Assembly: GCA_033439255.1 (NCBI GenBank)
Contig: CM065887.1
Location: 1,922,001 to 1,986,000, forward strand
DNA: 64,000 nucleotides
DNA from: Hericium rajendrae
Taxonomy: Eukaryota > Basidiomycota > Agaricomycetes > Russulales > Hericiaceae
Direction of reading: 5' to 3'
Numbering within the stretch: position 1 is the stretch's first letter; each line of letters opens with the position of its first letter. Of this stretch, positions 54,935 to 64,000 are shown piece by piece. The notes beneath the pieces were generated by a model. It worked only from the letters and a program-made list of their open reading frames with translations, had not been told where the DNA came from and did not search any database. Both the position numbers and the translations under genes were made by a program.

Positions 54935-56275
54935 CTACCTCCGCTCGCAAACCATTCTGGCCTCCAGGGCTTGGCGAAAGGCATTGCGTGCAGGATGAAT
55001 CGACCTATACTTCATGAGAGTATTAAGAGATACCTTGTTAACTTGGTCCGCTGCCTCCCGGTGAGTGGTGTATATCCCGGGTGCTTTCCCCTGAAATACA
55101 ACATAAACTTTGCCGACATGCGTGTTGGAAAGCATGTGGTATCCCTCCCACGAATGACCGCACGGCTTCTTGTCCTCAGGTCCATGGTATGAGCGACAGC
55201 CCCGCTTGCTAGAGGCATCACCGGCATTTGGACCGGGACCCGACCCGTTGTTTTCATTGCCGTAGCCTGCAGTCGAAGGGTTCCGCCACGGTGCGACGGT
55301 CGGTGAGCACTCCTGCGAATTATCTGCACACTCGTGCAGGGGACCGAGCTTTCGGTACAGACGAAGGGCGGCCCAGGCATCCTGTCGAGTGTGAAAGCCC
55401 GTGTAGAGGCCGTAGGTGCACCCACGGACCTGTTCCTGCACATCAAAGCTACAGAACGTCAGCAGGCAAGACGCGCTCCAACAGAAACCTACATACGGAT
55501 TGTAGTAAACACCCGGGCAGAACCCGCGGAAAACCACCCACGCCACAAGCCAATCCTCTTCGCCCTCACCGTCAGGGCCTGTGGCAATGTCTGATTCTTC
55601 CTCACCGATGGCAGGGTCTGGTCCCGAGCGAGTATTTTTGCCTCTAGTCGACGCCCGGCCAGAGCGCTGATGCTTCGTGAAAGCGAAGACCTTTCCTCCT
55701 GGCACGCCTTGACTCGCATGGCTGGCCCGCCACCTACACAACGTCTACGTGAAATTACATATACGTATGTACCGTAGCCACTTACCAGTGGCAAAATATT
55801 CCTGCCGGCCTTCCAGACCCGACATTATAGTGATGACCGTTCATTGCCTGGTCGTCTGCTGACCATCAGCAGGGCACCACTGTGTAAGAGATGCCCGTAC
55901 TGCTGCTGCTGTGATGGCTGCGAGATGGTGCACGATGTGGTGGCAACAGCAGACGACGGGTACAGGAAGGGTGATCAGGCGAGGGCGAGGACCGCACGGA
56001 TGGGCATACGGGGGGTATGTCTGTCGTGCGTTACAATCAGCGACTTACGGACAAGCGAATGACTTACACGTGCGGCCCGAATCTGACACCTCCACCTCTC
56101 CTATAATCCTGTCCAGATCAGAGTCGACCGCATACGTCGTCGTCGTCTTTGTCGTGGTCGTGGTCGTAGTCGTGGTCGACATCGTCGACAACGGTGTAGC
56201 GTACCCGCCATCACTCCTGGATGACAACACGTCGGGCAAGACAGGCGGCACAGCGAGCTGGGGTGGGGAAGGCAT
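54935..56275 (-). CDS. Protein with two viroplasmin/RNase H1 N-terminal-like domains
   Basis: The start is ATG at 56275 (MPSPPQLAVPPVLPDVLSSR). A Thr-rich run and SDLDRIIGEVEVSDSG follow before introns. The first domain reads WLVAWVVFRGFCPGVYYN and, after an intron with CWSASCLLTFC, VRGCTYGLYTGFHTRQDAWA. The second reads KVYVVFQGKAPGIYTTHREA ADQVNKVSLNTLMKYRSI. Both match the small caulimovirus-VI/RNase H1 N-terminal fold that binds RNA-DNA hybrids or double-stranded RNA. Such proteins are multi-copy in Agaricomycetes, often near transposons; no RNase H catalytic domain is present. The stop is at 54937-54935. The upstream LTR element at 56522 may affect its promoter. Confidence 0.7.
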
Positions 56276-56521
56276 AGACAACAGGAGACAGAAAACGAGG
56301 GGGGAAATGCTGAAGAAACTGAGGCTTTGCATGGGGGTTTTTATACACCAGAAATCCCTCAGCCACCAGTATTGATCGAAGCACATTTGTCGAACTGAAC
56401 GCATGGGCACGGATTTGAATCGGAACAAGGCTATGCGACGCTGGGAGACACGATCACGTGCATGTTGTGGCTGAGTGGTTCAGTTGACATCTGGCTCCGG
56501 GACTGCCCACAAGTTCAACGT

Positions 56522-56696
56522 TGGAGTGGGGGCCGCAGGACACAGAGCAGGGTTAGCCAGGGTTAGGAGCAGGGTTAGGTCAGGTTAGGAGCCGGAGTCA
56601 GCCGGGGTTGAGGCTTAGTCAGCGAGTGTAGGCATAGCTAGAGAGTCTGTCGTAGCACAGGTCCTCATCATCATAGAGTCAGTTGGGCCCACTCCA
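56522..56696 (+). repeat. 5' LTR of the short-LTR Ty3-type element
   Basis: It begins TGGAGTGGGGGCCGC and ends GGGCCCACTCCA. It contains several GGGTTAG words that resemble telomere repeats but are part of the LTR. Confidence 0.93.
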
Positions 56697-56791
56697 CCTG
56701 GTGATGAGAGTGTGAGTTCGACAGACGCAGCTCTGTCCTTTGCGTTCTCAGCGTCCTTTCCATTCGTGTTCTTGTCGTCTCCCGTGTCCTT

Positions 56792-58789
56792 GTGTCTCAG
56801 CGCTCTCAGTCGTCCTCGTGTCCTCGTGTCCTTGCGCCCTCGTGTCCTCGAAGCCCCGTGGTTCTAGCGCTCTCGTGTCGGAGATCGTGCGCAATCAGCG
56901 ATAAAGGCCTTTTTTTTTCACCCTTTGCCCTCTCACCACACCAGACACTCACCAAACTGCCTCCCAAAGGAAAGAAAAAAGCCGTCACTCGAGACACCCC
57001 CCACGACGCTCAAGGCCGTTTTACCACCGTCGAAAATGCGAAACTGTCGTCCGCCAGCTCCCCACTGCACCTCCCATCCGACGGCTCCATCGATTCGCCT
57101 GCTGCAGGAACCCCCGCCTCATTCGGATCGGAATCAGGAGCCGACTCGTGGAACGCATCCGGATTCTCCAGCGCCATCGCCAGTCGTCCCCCCACACGCG
57201 CGCGGGAACATCTCCTGTTCGGCCACCACCCCTACGGCACCATCAGCCTTAACGATTCCACTGATCGCTTATCGGACGCCCACACAGCCGAATCCACAGA
57301 CGGCCTCTCAGGCATCGAGTTCGTGCTACCGACCTTCGACGACGCCGAGCCCGTCGTACCAAAGGTTGAACCCAAACCAGAACCCAACCTCGTACCCTTA
57401 GCAAGTGCGACATTCGAGACGCCACACATTCCCGCTCGTACCCAACAGCACGCGCCCAAACCTGACCCTGACTCGGCAGTGCGCCCGTGCAAACTCCCGT
57501 TCCCCGTCCTCACCACGAAGCCTCAGACACAGCAGTCTCCGCTTCCCCCGCAAGTACTCCCTACCGCGACCGCGCCGCAGCCCCTAGCCATGGCAGCAGC
57601 CCAGCCGGTAGCCGGATTCCACTACTTCTTCCGGGGCAATGACAACAATGAAAACATGCCGGGAAATTTTCTACGCCTTTACCTACGCTACATGGAGAGC
57701 CTCGGCAAGTCGCCGAGCCCGGACTGGGTGACGGGTTTCAAGAATTATCTCTACGAGGACTCTCCCGCAGAGGATTGGTACAAAGCCCTCATCCCCGCCG
57801 CTCTCACAGACTGGCCGGCTTTCGAGACCGCGTTCCGCGCACGGTGGAAGCTCGCGAAGAAGGCGGTGAAGTCTTCGGCGGAGCTCCAGCAGGAGATGTT
57901 AGAGTACCGGCTACGAGAGGAGCTCTTGGGCACGAAGGTGACGGTCGGAGGACGCGAGGTATGGACTCACGTACAGTGGGCGAAGCACATGCTCGAGAGA
58001 GCCGAGAGAGCCGACATTGCAACCTCCACGCAAAACATATGGCTAATACGGCGCGAGCTGCCGGACATCATCAAGGACTTTGTCCCCGAAACACACGCAG
58101 ACTGGACGGCCTTTGCGCAAGTCGTCACTGACATCGACATCAGTAGGCTCCGCGACAAGGTCGACGCGAAACGGCGCCGCGACGGCGAGCTCGCACGCAT
58201 GAACGCCGAGGTACAACGGCTCGCCACGCAGCTCCAGCGTCTCAACACCCAGCAGCCCCAGTATCAGCCTGCAACTGCACCCCAGTTCCGCCGACCACCA
58301 GCAGGTCCAAGCCCCGCGGTCGCCCGTCCGTTCATACCCGGACCACCTGCCAACGTCAGCACGCCACCACGCCGCGAAGCAGTTCGACAGGCCATGAATG
58401 CGCTACCGCACCATCCCGACACGGACGCCGGCCGGGTGGCATACCAGGCGCAACTCACGCGATTCACGGAGACGCATGGATTCAGCCCCTACATTACAGA
58501 GCGCACGCCCGTCCCCTTACGCCCCGGCACCGACCCGCTGTGTTCAGGCGAATGCTGGGCGTGCGGTCTGCAGGGCCACCGAGGCGACGGGTGCAAAGCA
58601 GCTCCGCAGGCACTCGTACCGGACGTCGAGCGCAAGTGGCGCTCCTATTGCCAGAGGATGATGCGCGAGCCAGCACCGCGCGTGCAATACGTTTCGACAG
58701 ACATGGCGTACGAACCGCGCGTGTCGTGGGCGGACAGCATGGCGCATTCGGAAGACCTGTCGGGAAATGGCCAAGGGCCGCCTGCTTAG
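56792..58789 (+). other. gag region of the short-LTR element
   Basis: About 665 codons. A proline-rich N-terminal half is followed by a retrotransposon Gag core and a zinc-knuckle-like segment C-x2-C-x-x-G-H near the end. Confidence 0.8.
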
Positions 58790-61700
58790 AGAGCGAACAG
58801 GTGGCCCCGGAAATTTCTCAGCCTATAGATGCAGAAGTCCTCACGAGGGAGGAGGCAACGTGCGAGGACATATCCAATTGCCCCACAGAAGTTCCAGAAT
58901 GTACCGTTGTACCTAGATTGGCTGCGCAATCTCACATTTCTGACTTGTATGCTGTGGGTGCAGTACCGGTGTCGTTAAAGGGGGATGTCACCCCATTCGT
59001 GCACGAAATCGGCTTGTGCGGACCGCAGGGAGAGTGTGTCCGTGTGCGCGCATTATTCGACGACGGCGCCATGGTCTGCGCCATGTGCACATCAGTCTAT
59101 CGAAGGATCAAACACCACCTGGGCACATGGGAACGTTCATCCAAGACGCTTCGAATGGCGAACGGCGCCAAAGTGGTATCCGAAGCCGTCTGGCATGGAC
59201 GAATCGAGTTAGGTGGTGTGGGAGTCGAAGGTTCATTTGAGGTTTTCGACAGCGGCGGCGGATGGGCCTTCCTCTTCGGGAAGCCCCTTCTCAAAGCGTT
59301 CAACGCCATACACGACTACGGAACGGACTCGGTGGAGGTCCGTGGCAGCGACAACCGCACCACAACTTTCAGCAACCAGCTACGCGTCCCGCTTTACAGG
59401 AGAATGCACGAAACGAGAGGGATTAACCTCCTCCTCGATTGGAAGCAGCATAACGAGTTTGCGGGGGGAGATAATCCCCCCTCGAGGCGAGTTTCGCACC
59501 TAATCTCCCACTTTGAGAGCTCCACTAACCACGAGCAACCGTGTTCCATCGATGACGAACCACTATGGGCGCACATCGACAAAGTGGACGACGAAGAAGC
59601 CCCCCGCGAGGGGATTGCAGCGGCGGACAACGACCGGTGGCGGGTCACGTTGGAGGAAGTAGAGGACGAGGACGCACCACAACGAAGGCGGCTCAACGAG
59701 TGGGAGGAATGCATTAAATGCGCGCAGGGTACTGGATTGGGGAGTGCATCGTCGCTCCCTGCAAGGGAAGTCCCCCCTCACCTCGATCGTTTCATGACAT
59801 GCACCCCCGTTGACATCGAACCTCCGTTAGCCCCTAACGGAGACCCCATCTGGGATGTGAACGCACTGCTCGAGGGCAACGTATTCACAAGGCACACGGA
59901 CCCCTTCCTTCCGGACCGCGTCGCACGCATACTGGAGGAGGTCACCATCGGAGAGTCGCTGTCACCAGCAGAACGGGAGCAGGTCCACGCGTTGCTGACA
60001 GAGTTCGTGGACTGCTTCGCACTCTCGATGGGTGAGGTCAAACACGCAGACGAAGCGGTACACAAGCTCAACATACCGGAGGGCACCAAGTTCAACGTCA
60101 AACCGCGACAACGGCCACTCACGCCGCCTCAGCGCCAGTATCTGAACCAGAAGGTAGATGAGATGCTCGAAGCGGGCATCATCGTGCAGGTCCACCCGTC
60201 CCAAGTCAAGGCGGTTTTGCCAACGACGCTCGCGCAGAAGGCGCACGAGGGCACCGGCCTCACGCTCGACGAACTACAGCACCGCGTGAACGACGAATGC
60301 AGCAACGCGGGAATGGCGCCCGCGTTCGATCTTCCCCCACGACCCGCCGAAGCATCTCCCGCGCATAAACCCGAAACCCCGCAGAAATGGCGAATCTGCC
60401 AGAACTTCAACGAGGTCAACAAGATCACCGAGGTTGCCCCAATGCCTCAAGGCGACATCCGGGCCAAACAGCGGCGCCTCAGCGGCCACCGCTACCTCTC
60501 CGTCTTTGATTTTGCGGCTGGATTCCACGCCTTAGAGATCGACGAGGAGTCGCGGCCGTATACTGCCTTTTACGTCGAAGGGCGCGGATACTTTTGGTAT
60601 ATCCGCATGCCGTTTGGACTCACGGGTGCGCCTGCATCATTCGCATACATGATGGGCAGACACCTCTACGACCTTCTGGTCGACGACGTCATGGAACTCT
60701 TCGTCGACGATGGAGGCGCATTCGCAGACGAGTTCGATGGTATGATGGGGAAGCTCCGTCGTATCTTCACTCGCATCCGTGAACGTAACCTATCCCTCTC
60801 CGCAAGCAAGTCCTCATTTTTCATGACTGAGGCAGTCTTCGCCGGCGCACGAGTCGGACCTCAGGGAGTACTCCCCGACCTCACCAAGTTGACAGCCATA
60901 GTCGACTGGCCGCAACCCGCCGACGCCCTCAACCTCATGTCCTTCCTAGGTCTCACTGGCCATTTTCGCGACCTGATCCGAAACTATACAAAAGTGGAAC
61001 GATCACTGCAGGACTTGCTACAGGGCGCCAACCTTCCGACCTCATGTTCGAAATCCACGTATCGTCAAATCCTGCAGGACTACAAGCTCTCATCACACTG
61101 GACGGACACGCACACACGCGCATTTATCGGCCTCAAGGCAGCCCTCACGTCCGAGCCAGTCCTGCGCGGGCCGCAGTGGGATGGCACACCCTTCATCGTC
61201 ACCACAGATGGATGCCAGGACGGTTTCGCAGGTGTCCTATCCCAACGCGCTAAAACAACCTTGCCATCCGGGAAAACTGTCGAGAAGCTGCATCCAATCG
61301 CATTCGCATCTAAACGTACGTCCAGCTCCGAAGAAAAATATAAACCCTTCCTGCTCGAGTTTGCAGCCCTGAAATTTGCCCTCGACAAATTCTCGGACGT
61401 CATATGGGGCTTCCCTGTCGTCGTGGAAATGGATTGCCAGGCGCTCCGGGACGTATTGCTCAGCGACGGCCTCAATTCCATCCACGCACGATGGCGCGAC
61501 GGGATCCTGGCCTATCAAATCATCGACGTAACGCACGTACCCGGCCGCCTCAACGTGGTCGCCGACGGCCTCAGTCGGAAGGCCGAAGGCCTGCCACACA
61601 CAGAGGCTGATGGCAGTGAGTGGACGGTTAACGAGGACTGGGAATCCTCGCAAGGCCTGGTCTGCGACGTACTCGCACTTACCGATGCCGCCGAGTTACA

Positions 61701-63198
61701 CGAGCCAGAGATGCGGGAGCGCTTTAAAGCTGAACCGTTCTTCGTACAGATCATTGATGCGATCCTGGGGCAGGACCAAGGCACGAGCATACGGGACAAG
61801 AAACGTGCGCGCCATCGCGCATCCGAGTACTTTATCGAGGAAGGCCGCCTCTGGCGGCTCGGCGCTCGCTCTAACATCCGCGCAAGGGCGCGCGTGGAAT
61901 GTCTCACCCGCGAGGAAGCACAGGCCAAAGCGTATGAGCAACACGTCGAGGGCGGGCACTGGGGCCGGGACCATGTCAAACTCAACATCATGGACCGCAT
62001 TTGGTGCCCGGGCCTGGACACCTGTATTCTGACGGCAATACGCGAGTGCCCGCAATGCAAGAACTTCGGCGCCCGACATATCCATTCGCTCCTCGAACCG
62101 ATCACACGACGGCACCCCTTTGAACTCCTGGTTGGCGATTACCTATCCATGCCTCCTGGAAAAGGCGGATTCAAAACGCTAGGTGTGTACCTCGACACAT
62201 TCTCCCAGCACATCTGGGTCTTCATGTACAAGAAACCCGGATCCGCCGCCTCCACGATCGACAGCCTCGAACGAATCTTCAAAACGTACACGCCACCGGA
62301 AGACTTCATGTCCGACGGCGGATCCCACTTCCACTGCGCGGAAGTCCGCGCGTGCTGTGCCAAGTGGAACGTCAAACCACACGTCGTGGCCTCATACTCA
62401 CCCTGGGTCAACGGCCTGGTCGAAGGCACTAACAAGATTCTGCTACACGTCCTCGCTAGACTCACTGCACCAGGACTCGGAGAGGAGGAGTACAACGAGA
62501 TCCGCTGGGAGAAGCTCCACAAATCCTGGCCGGAGCATCTCGAGAACGCCGTGCGCATGCTCAATGGCCGCCTTCTTCCAGCCCTCAAGTTCTCGCCACG
62601 AGAACTTCTGCTTGGCCAGGTGGTCAATACCATCCCGTCGTCCATCGAGGAGAGCACGCCCATACTACATGCTCCCGATGCGGCAACGCACATGGCTTAC
62701 GTCGCGCAACAGCGCCTCGACGGGTACGAAGCCATAGTGCAACACGCGACCCGTCGTAAGTCTGTCTTTGATAGACGGCTGCGGAATTCGGTACCCGGTG
62801 AAGTCATCTTTCATACTGGTCAACTAGTACAGTTTCATCGGTCACGTCTAGAAACTACCCTGACAGCTGCCAAGAAGCTTCTGGCCCGCTGGTCACACCC
62901 ACATCGCATCACCGAACGCCTTCTCAATTCATATTCTATCGAACAACTAGACGGTACGCCCGTGGCTGGCACAACACATGCACGACGCCTTCGCGCCTTC
63001 ATCCCCAAGCCTGGGTCGGACCTCGAACGAGAGCAACACACATTCATGGAGCACCTGGAGCAAGAGAACCCCGGCGGCCTTGCAGCCGAGGAGGCACAGG
63101 CATTAGACGAGCAGGACGATCGGGCATCAGATGGAGACAGTGAGGAGGACATTGGAGTAGCCCAAGAGGTCACACCGCAAGACCTGGGATCGTGGTAG
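58540..63198 (+). other. pol region of the short-LTR element
   Basis: About 1550 codons with aspartic protease, reverse transcriptase, RNase H and integrase, in the Ty3/gypsy order. It overlaps the end of gag in another frame. Confidence 0.9.
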
Positions 63199-63410
63199 GA
63201 TGGGAGATATGCTACTACATGCTGGCAGCCATCTACTCAACTGCTGACTAAGCCTCAGTCTCTAGCGGTGATATCATGTGATCTCTCCCTCTAAGACCCC
63301 CTGCTCTCCCTACTCCAACATCGAGGAGGAGGACACAGCCGAGGAGGATGGTTCTGAGGGCGCATAGGTGCAGAGGCGACGCGGACGTCGCCAGATTGGA
63401 AGGGGGCACA

Positions 63411-63585
63411 TGGAGTGGGGGCCGCAGGACACAGAGCAGGGTTAGCCAGGGTTAGGAGCAGGGTTAGGTCAGGTTAGGAGCCGGAGTCAGCCGGGGTTGA
63501 GGCTTAGTCAGCGAGTGTAGGCATAGCTAGAGAGTCTGTCGTAGCACAGGTCCTCATCATCATAGAGTCAGTTGGGCCCACTCCA
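63411..63585 (+). repeat. 3' LTR of the short-LTR Ty3-type element
   Basis: By eye it is identical to 56522-56696 over 175 bp. Confidence 0.93.
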
Positions 63586-63657
63586 ACGTTCAACCCTAAT
63601 CCGATTCGGAACCCTAGTTCCCTCCCTTCCCTCTGATCGTCGCTGGCCCCGGTTCTG

Positions 63658-64000
63658 ATGACAGACAGTGCTAGCGCCCTGCCTTCATCAACGAACACGA
63701 CCACCCAGCCAGCAAAGAAATCCCATCAGGCAAGCCTAGGCAAACAACGCAGCTGCCCTGCATTCATACTTGGACACCGACTCGAGTTCTGCGAGGTGCG
63801 CAAGACTTCCTGGCGGACTGCCAGCATGTCCAAGAAGAATGGGGCAGTCGGGACCTTCTATGACAAGTCGACCCTCGAGTACTTCGAGGAGCTCGGCTAC
63901 GACAATTTCGTACTCGATGAAGTAAAACCCCCTACAAAGTCTGCCGACGTGGCAGATGATCTAGCCATCCTGGATCTGGATGAAGCTGAGGCCGACTTGA
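63658..64000 (+). CDS. Hypothetical protein, 5' part (runs off the window)
   Basis: ATG at 63658 opens a frame to the window end: MTDSASALPSSTNTTTQPAK, then RSCPAFILGHRLEFCEVRKT, GTFYDKSTLEYFEELGYDNF and an acidic segment. The pattern (a short basic lead, then a helical 'H-R-L-E-F' segment and Y-D-K-S-T-x-x-Y-F) resembles the start of a large unnamed family in Agaricomycetes. No function can be given. The LTR element ends only 72 bases upstream, so its promoter may be displaced or replaced. Confidence 0.55.
   Translation, partial: MTDSASALPSSTNTTTQPAKKSHQASLGKQRSCPAFILGHRLEFCEVRKTSWRTASMSKKNGAVGTFYDKSTLEYFEELGYDNFVLDEVKPPTKSADVADDLAILDLDEAEADL

Larger units (their letters stand above)
56522..63585 (+). 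mobile_element. Ty3/gypsy-type LTR retrotransposon with short LTRs
   Basis: This LTR element is 7064 bp with 175-bp LTRs (56522-56696 and 63411-63585) that read as identical, and a target duplication ACGT (56518-56521 and 63586-63589). It carries a gag region and an overlapping pol region with protease, reverse transcriptase, RNase H and integrase in Ty3 order; a chromodomain is not obvious. The gag and pol frames overlap, as the family commonly uses. It looks whole, and the identical LTRs indicate a very recent insertion. Confidence 0.92.

Noticed and set aside
56560-56610. Interstitial telomere repeats (GGGTTAG words)
   Set aside because: The words are irregularly spaced and occur only inside the two LTRs of the short-LTR element, so they belong to the LTR.

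Overview
The window looks like a transposon-rich part of a mushroom-forming basidiomycete genome (Agaricomycetes, perhaps a polypore). The signs are short introns of about 45-65 bp with GTRAGT donors and CTAAC branch points, a sedolisin protease, a KDZ transposase with a CxC2 cysteine cluster, a CxC5/CxC6 cysteine-cluster gene, a fungal TET/JBP dioxygenase, and Ty3-type LTR elements. No rRNA, CRISPR array or bacterial feature is visible.

Layout. 1-526 is the 3' end of a sedolisin gene. 2.2-3.3 kb is a decayed conserved coiled-coil gene. 5.7-7.2 kb holds two fold-back repeats, the larger with tRNA-like Pol III boxes in each arm, followed by a Harbinger transposase fragment. 7.8-13.3 kb (- strand) is a SNF2-type helicase gene that reads as intact. 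14.3-15.9 kb (- strand) is an unknown gene with a TA-flanked MITE in an intron. 16.4-18.1 kb (+) is an Ulp1-like protease gene with an in-frame stop. 18.7-36.7 kb (+) is one repeat-containing gene split by two large insertions. 40.2-42.5, 48.1-51.9 and 52.1-53.8 kb (- strand) are a CxC5/CxC6 gene, a KDZ transposase and a TET/JBP dioxygenase, a known fungal association. 54.9-56.3 kb (-) encodes a viroplasmin/RNase H1-N-like protein. 56.5-63.6 kb is an LTR retroelement with identical LTRs. A partial gene runs off the right edge.

The most unusual content is a family of four related elements (E1 20574-25466, E2 26600-36584, E3 37124-40004, E4 44115-46964). Each is about 2.85-2.97 kb once nested insertions are removed. 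They have short inverted ends CATCTGARAAA, 2-bp target duplications (AC, TA, TA, TT), subterminal arrays of AGCTATGATAG-like words, and no recognisable transposase. Each contains the same transcription-like plan: a TATATAA box firing outward through short repeats, and in the other direction an exon, a conserved intron of about 46 nt, and a GC-rich exon of about 1.1 kb that opens with a stem-loop whose arms covary between copies. A fifth element (N1, 21024-22945, nested in E1) has different ends and a 6-bp target duplication but carries the same exon-intron-hairpin module. I know of no described family with this plan.

Order of events inferred from nesting: E1 and E2 entered one gene; N1 then entered E1, and a Ty3-type element (27043-34127, LTRs nearly identical) entered E2. 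Several neighbouring genes carry nonsense codons or shifts, so the region seems to be decaying while mobile elements remain recently active.
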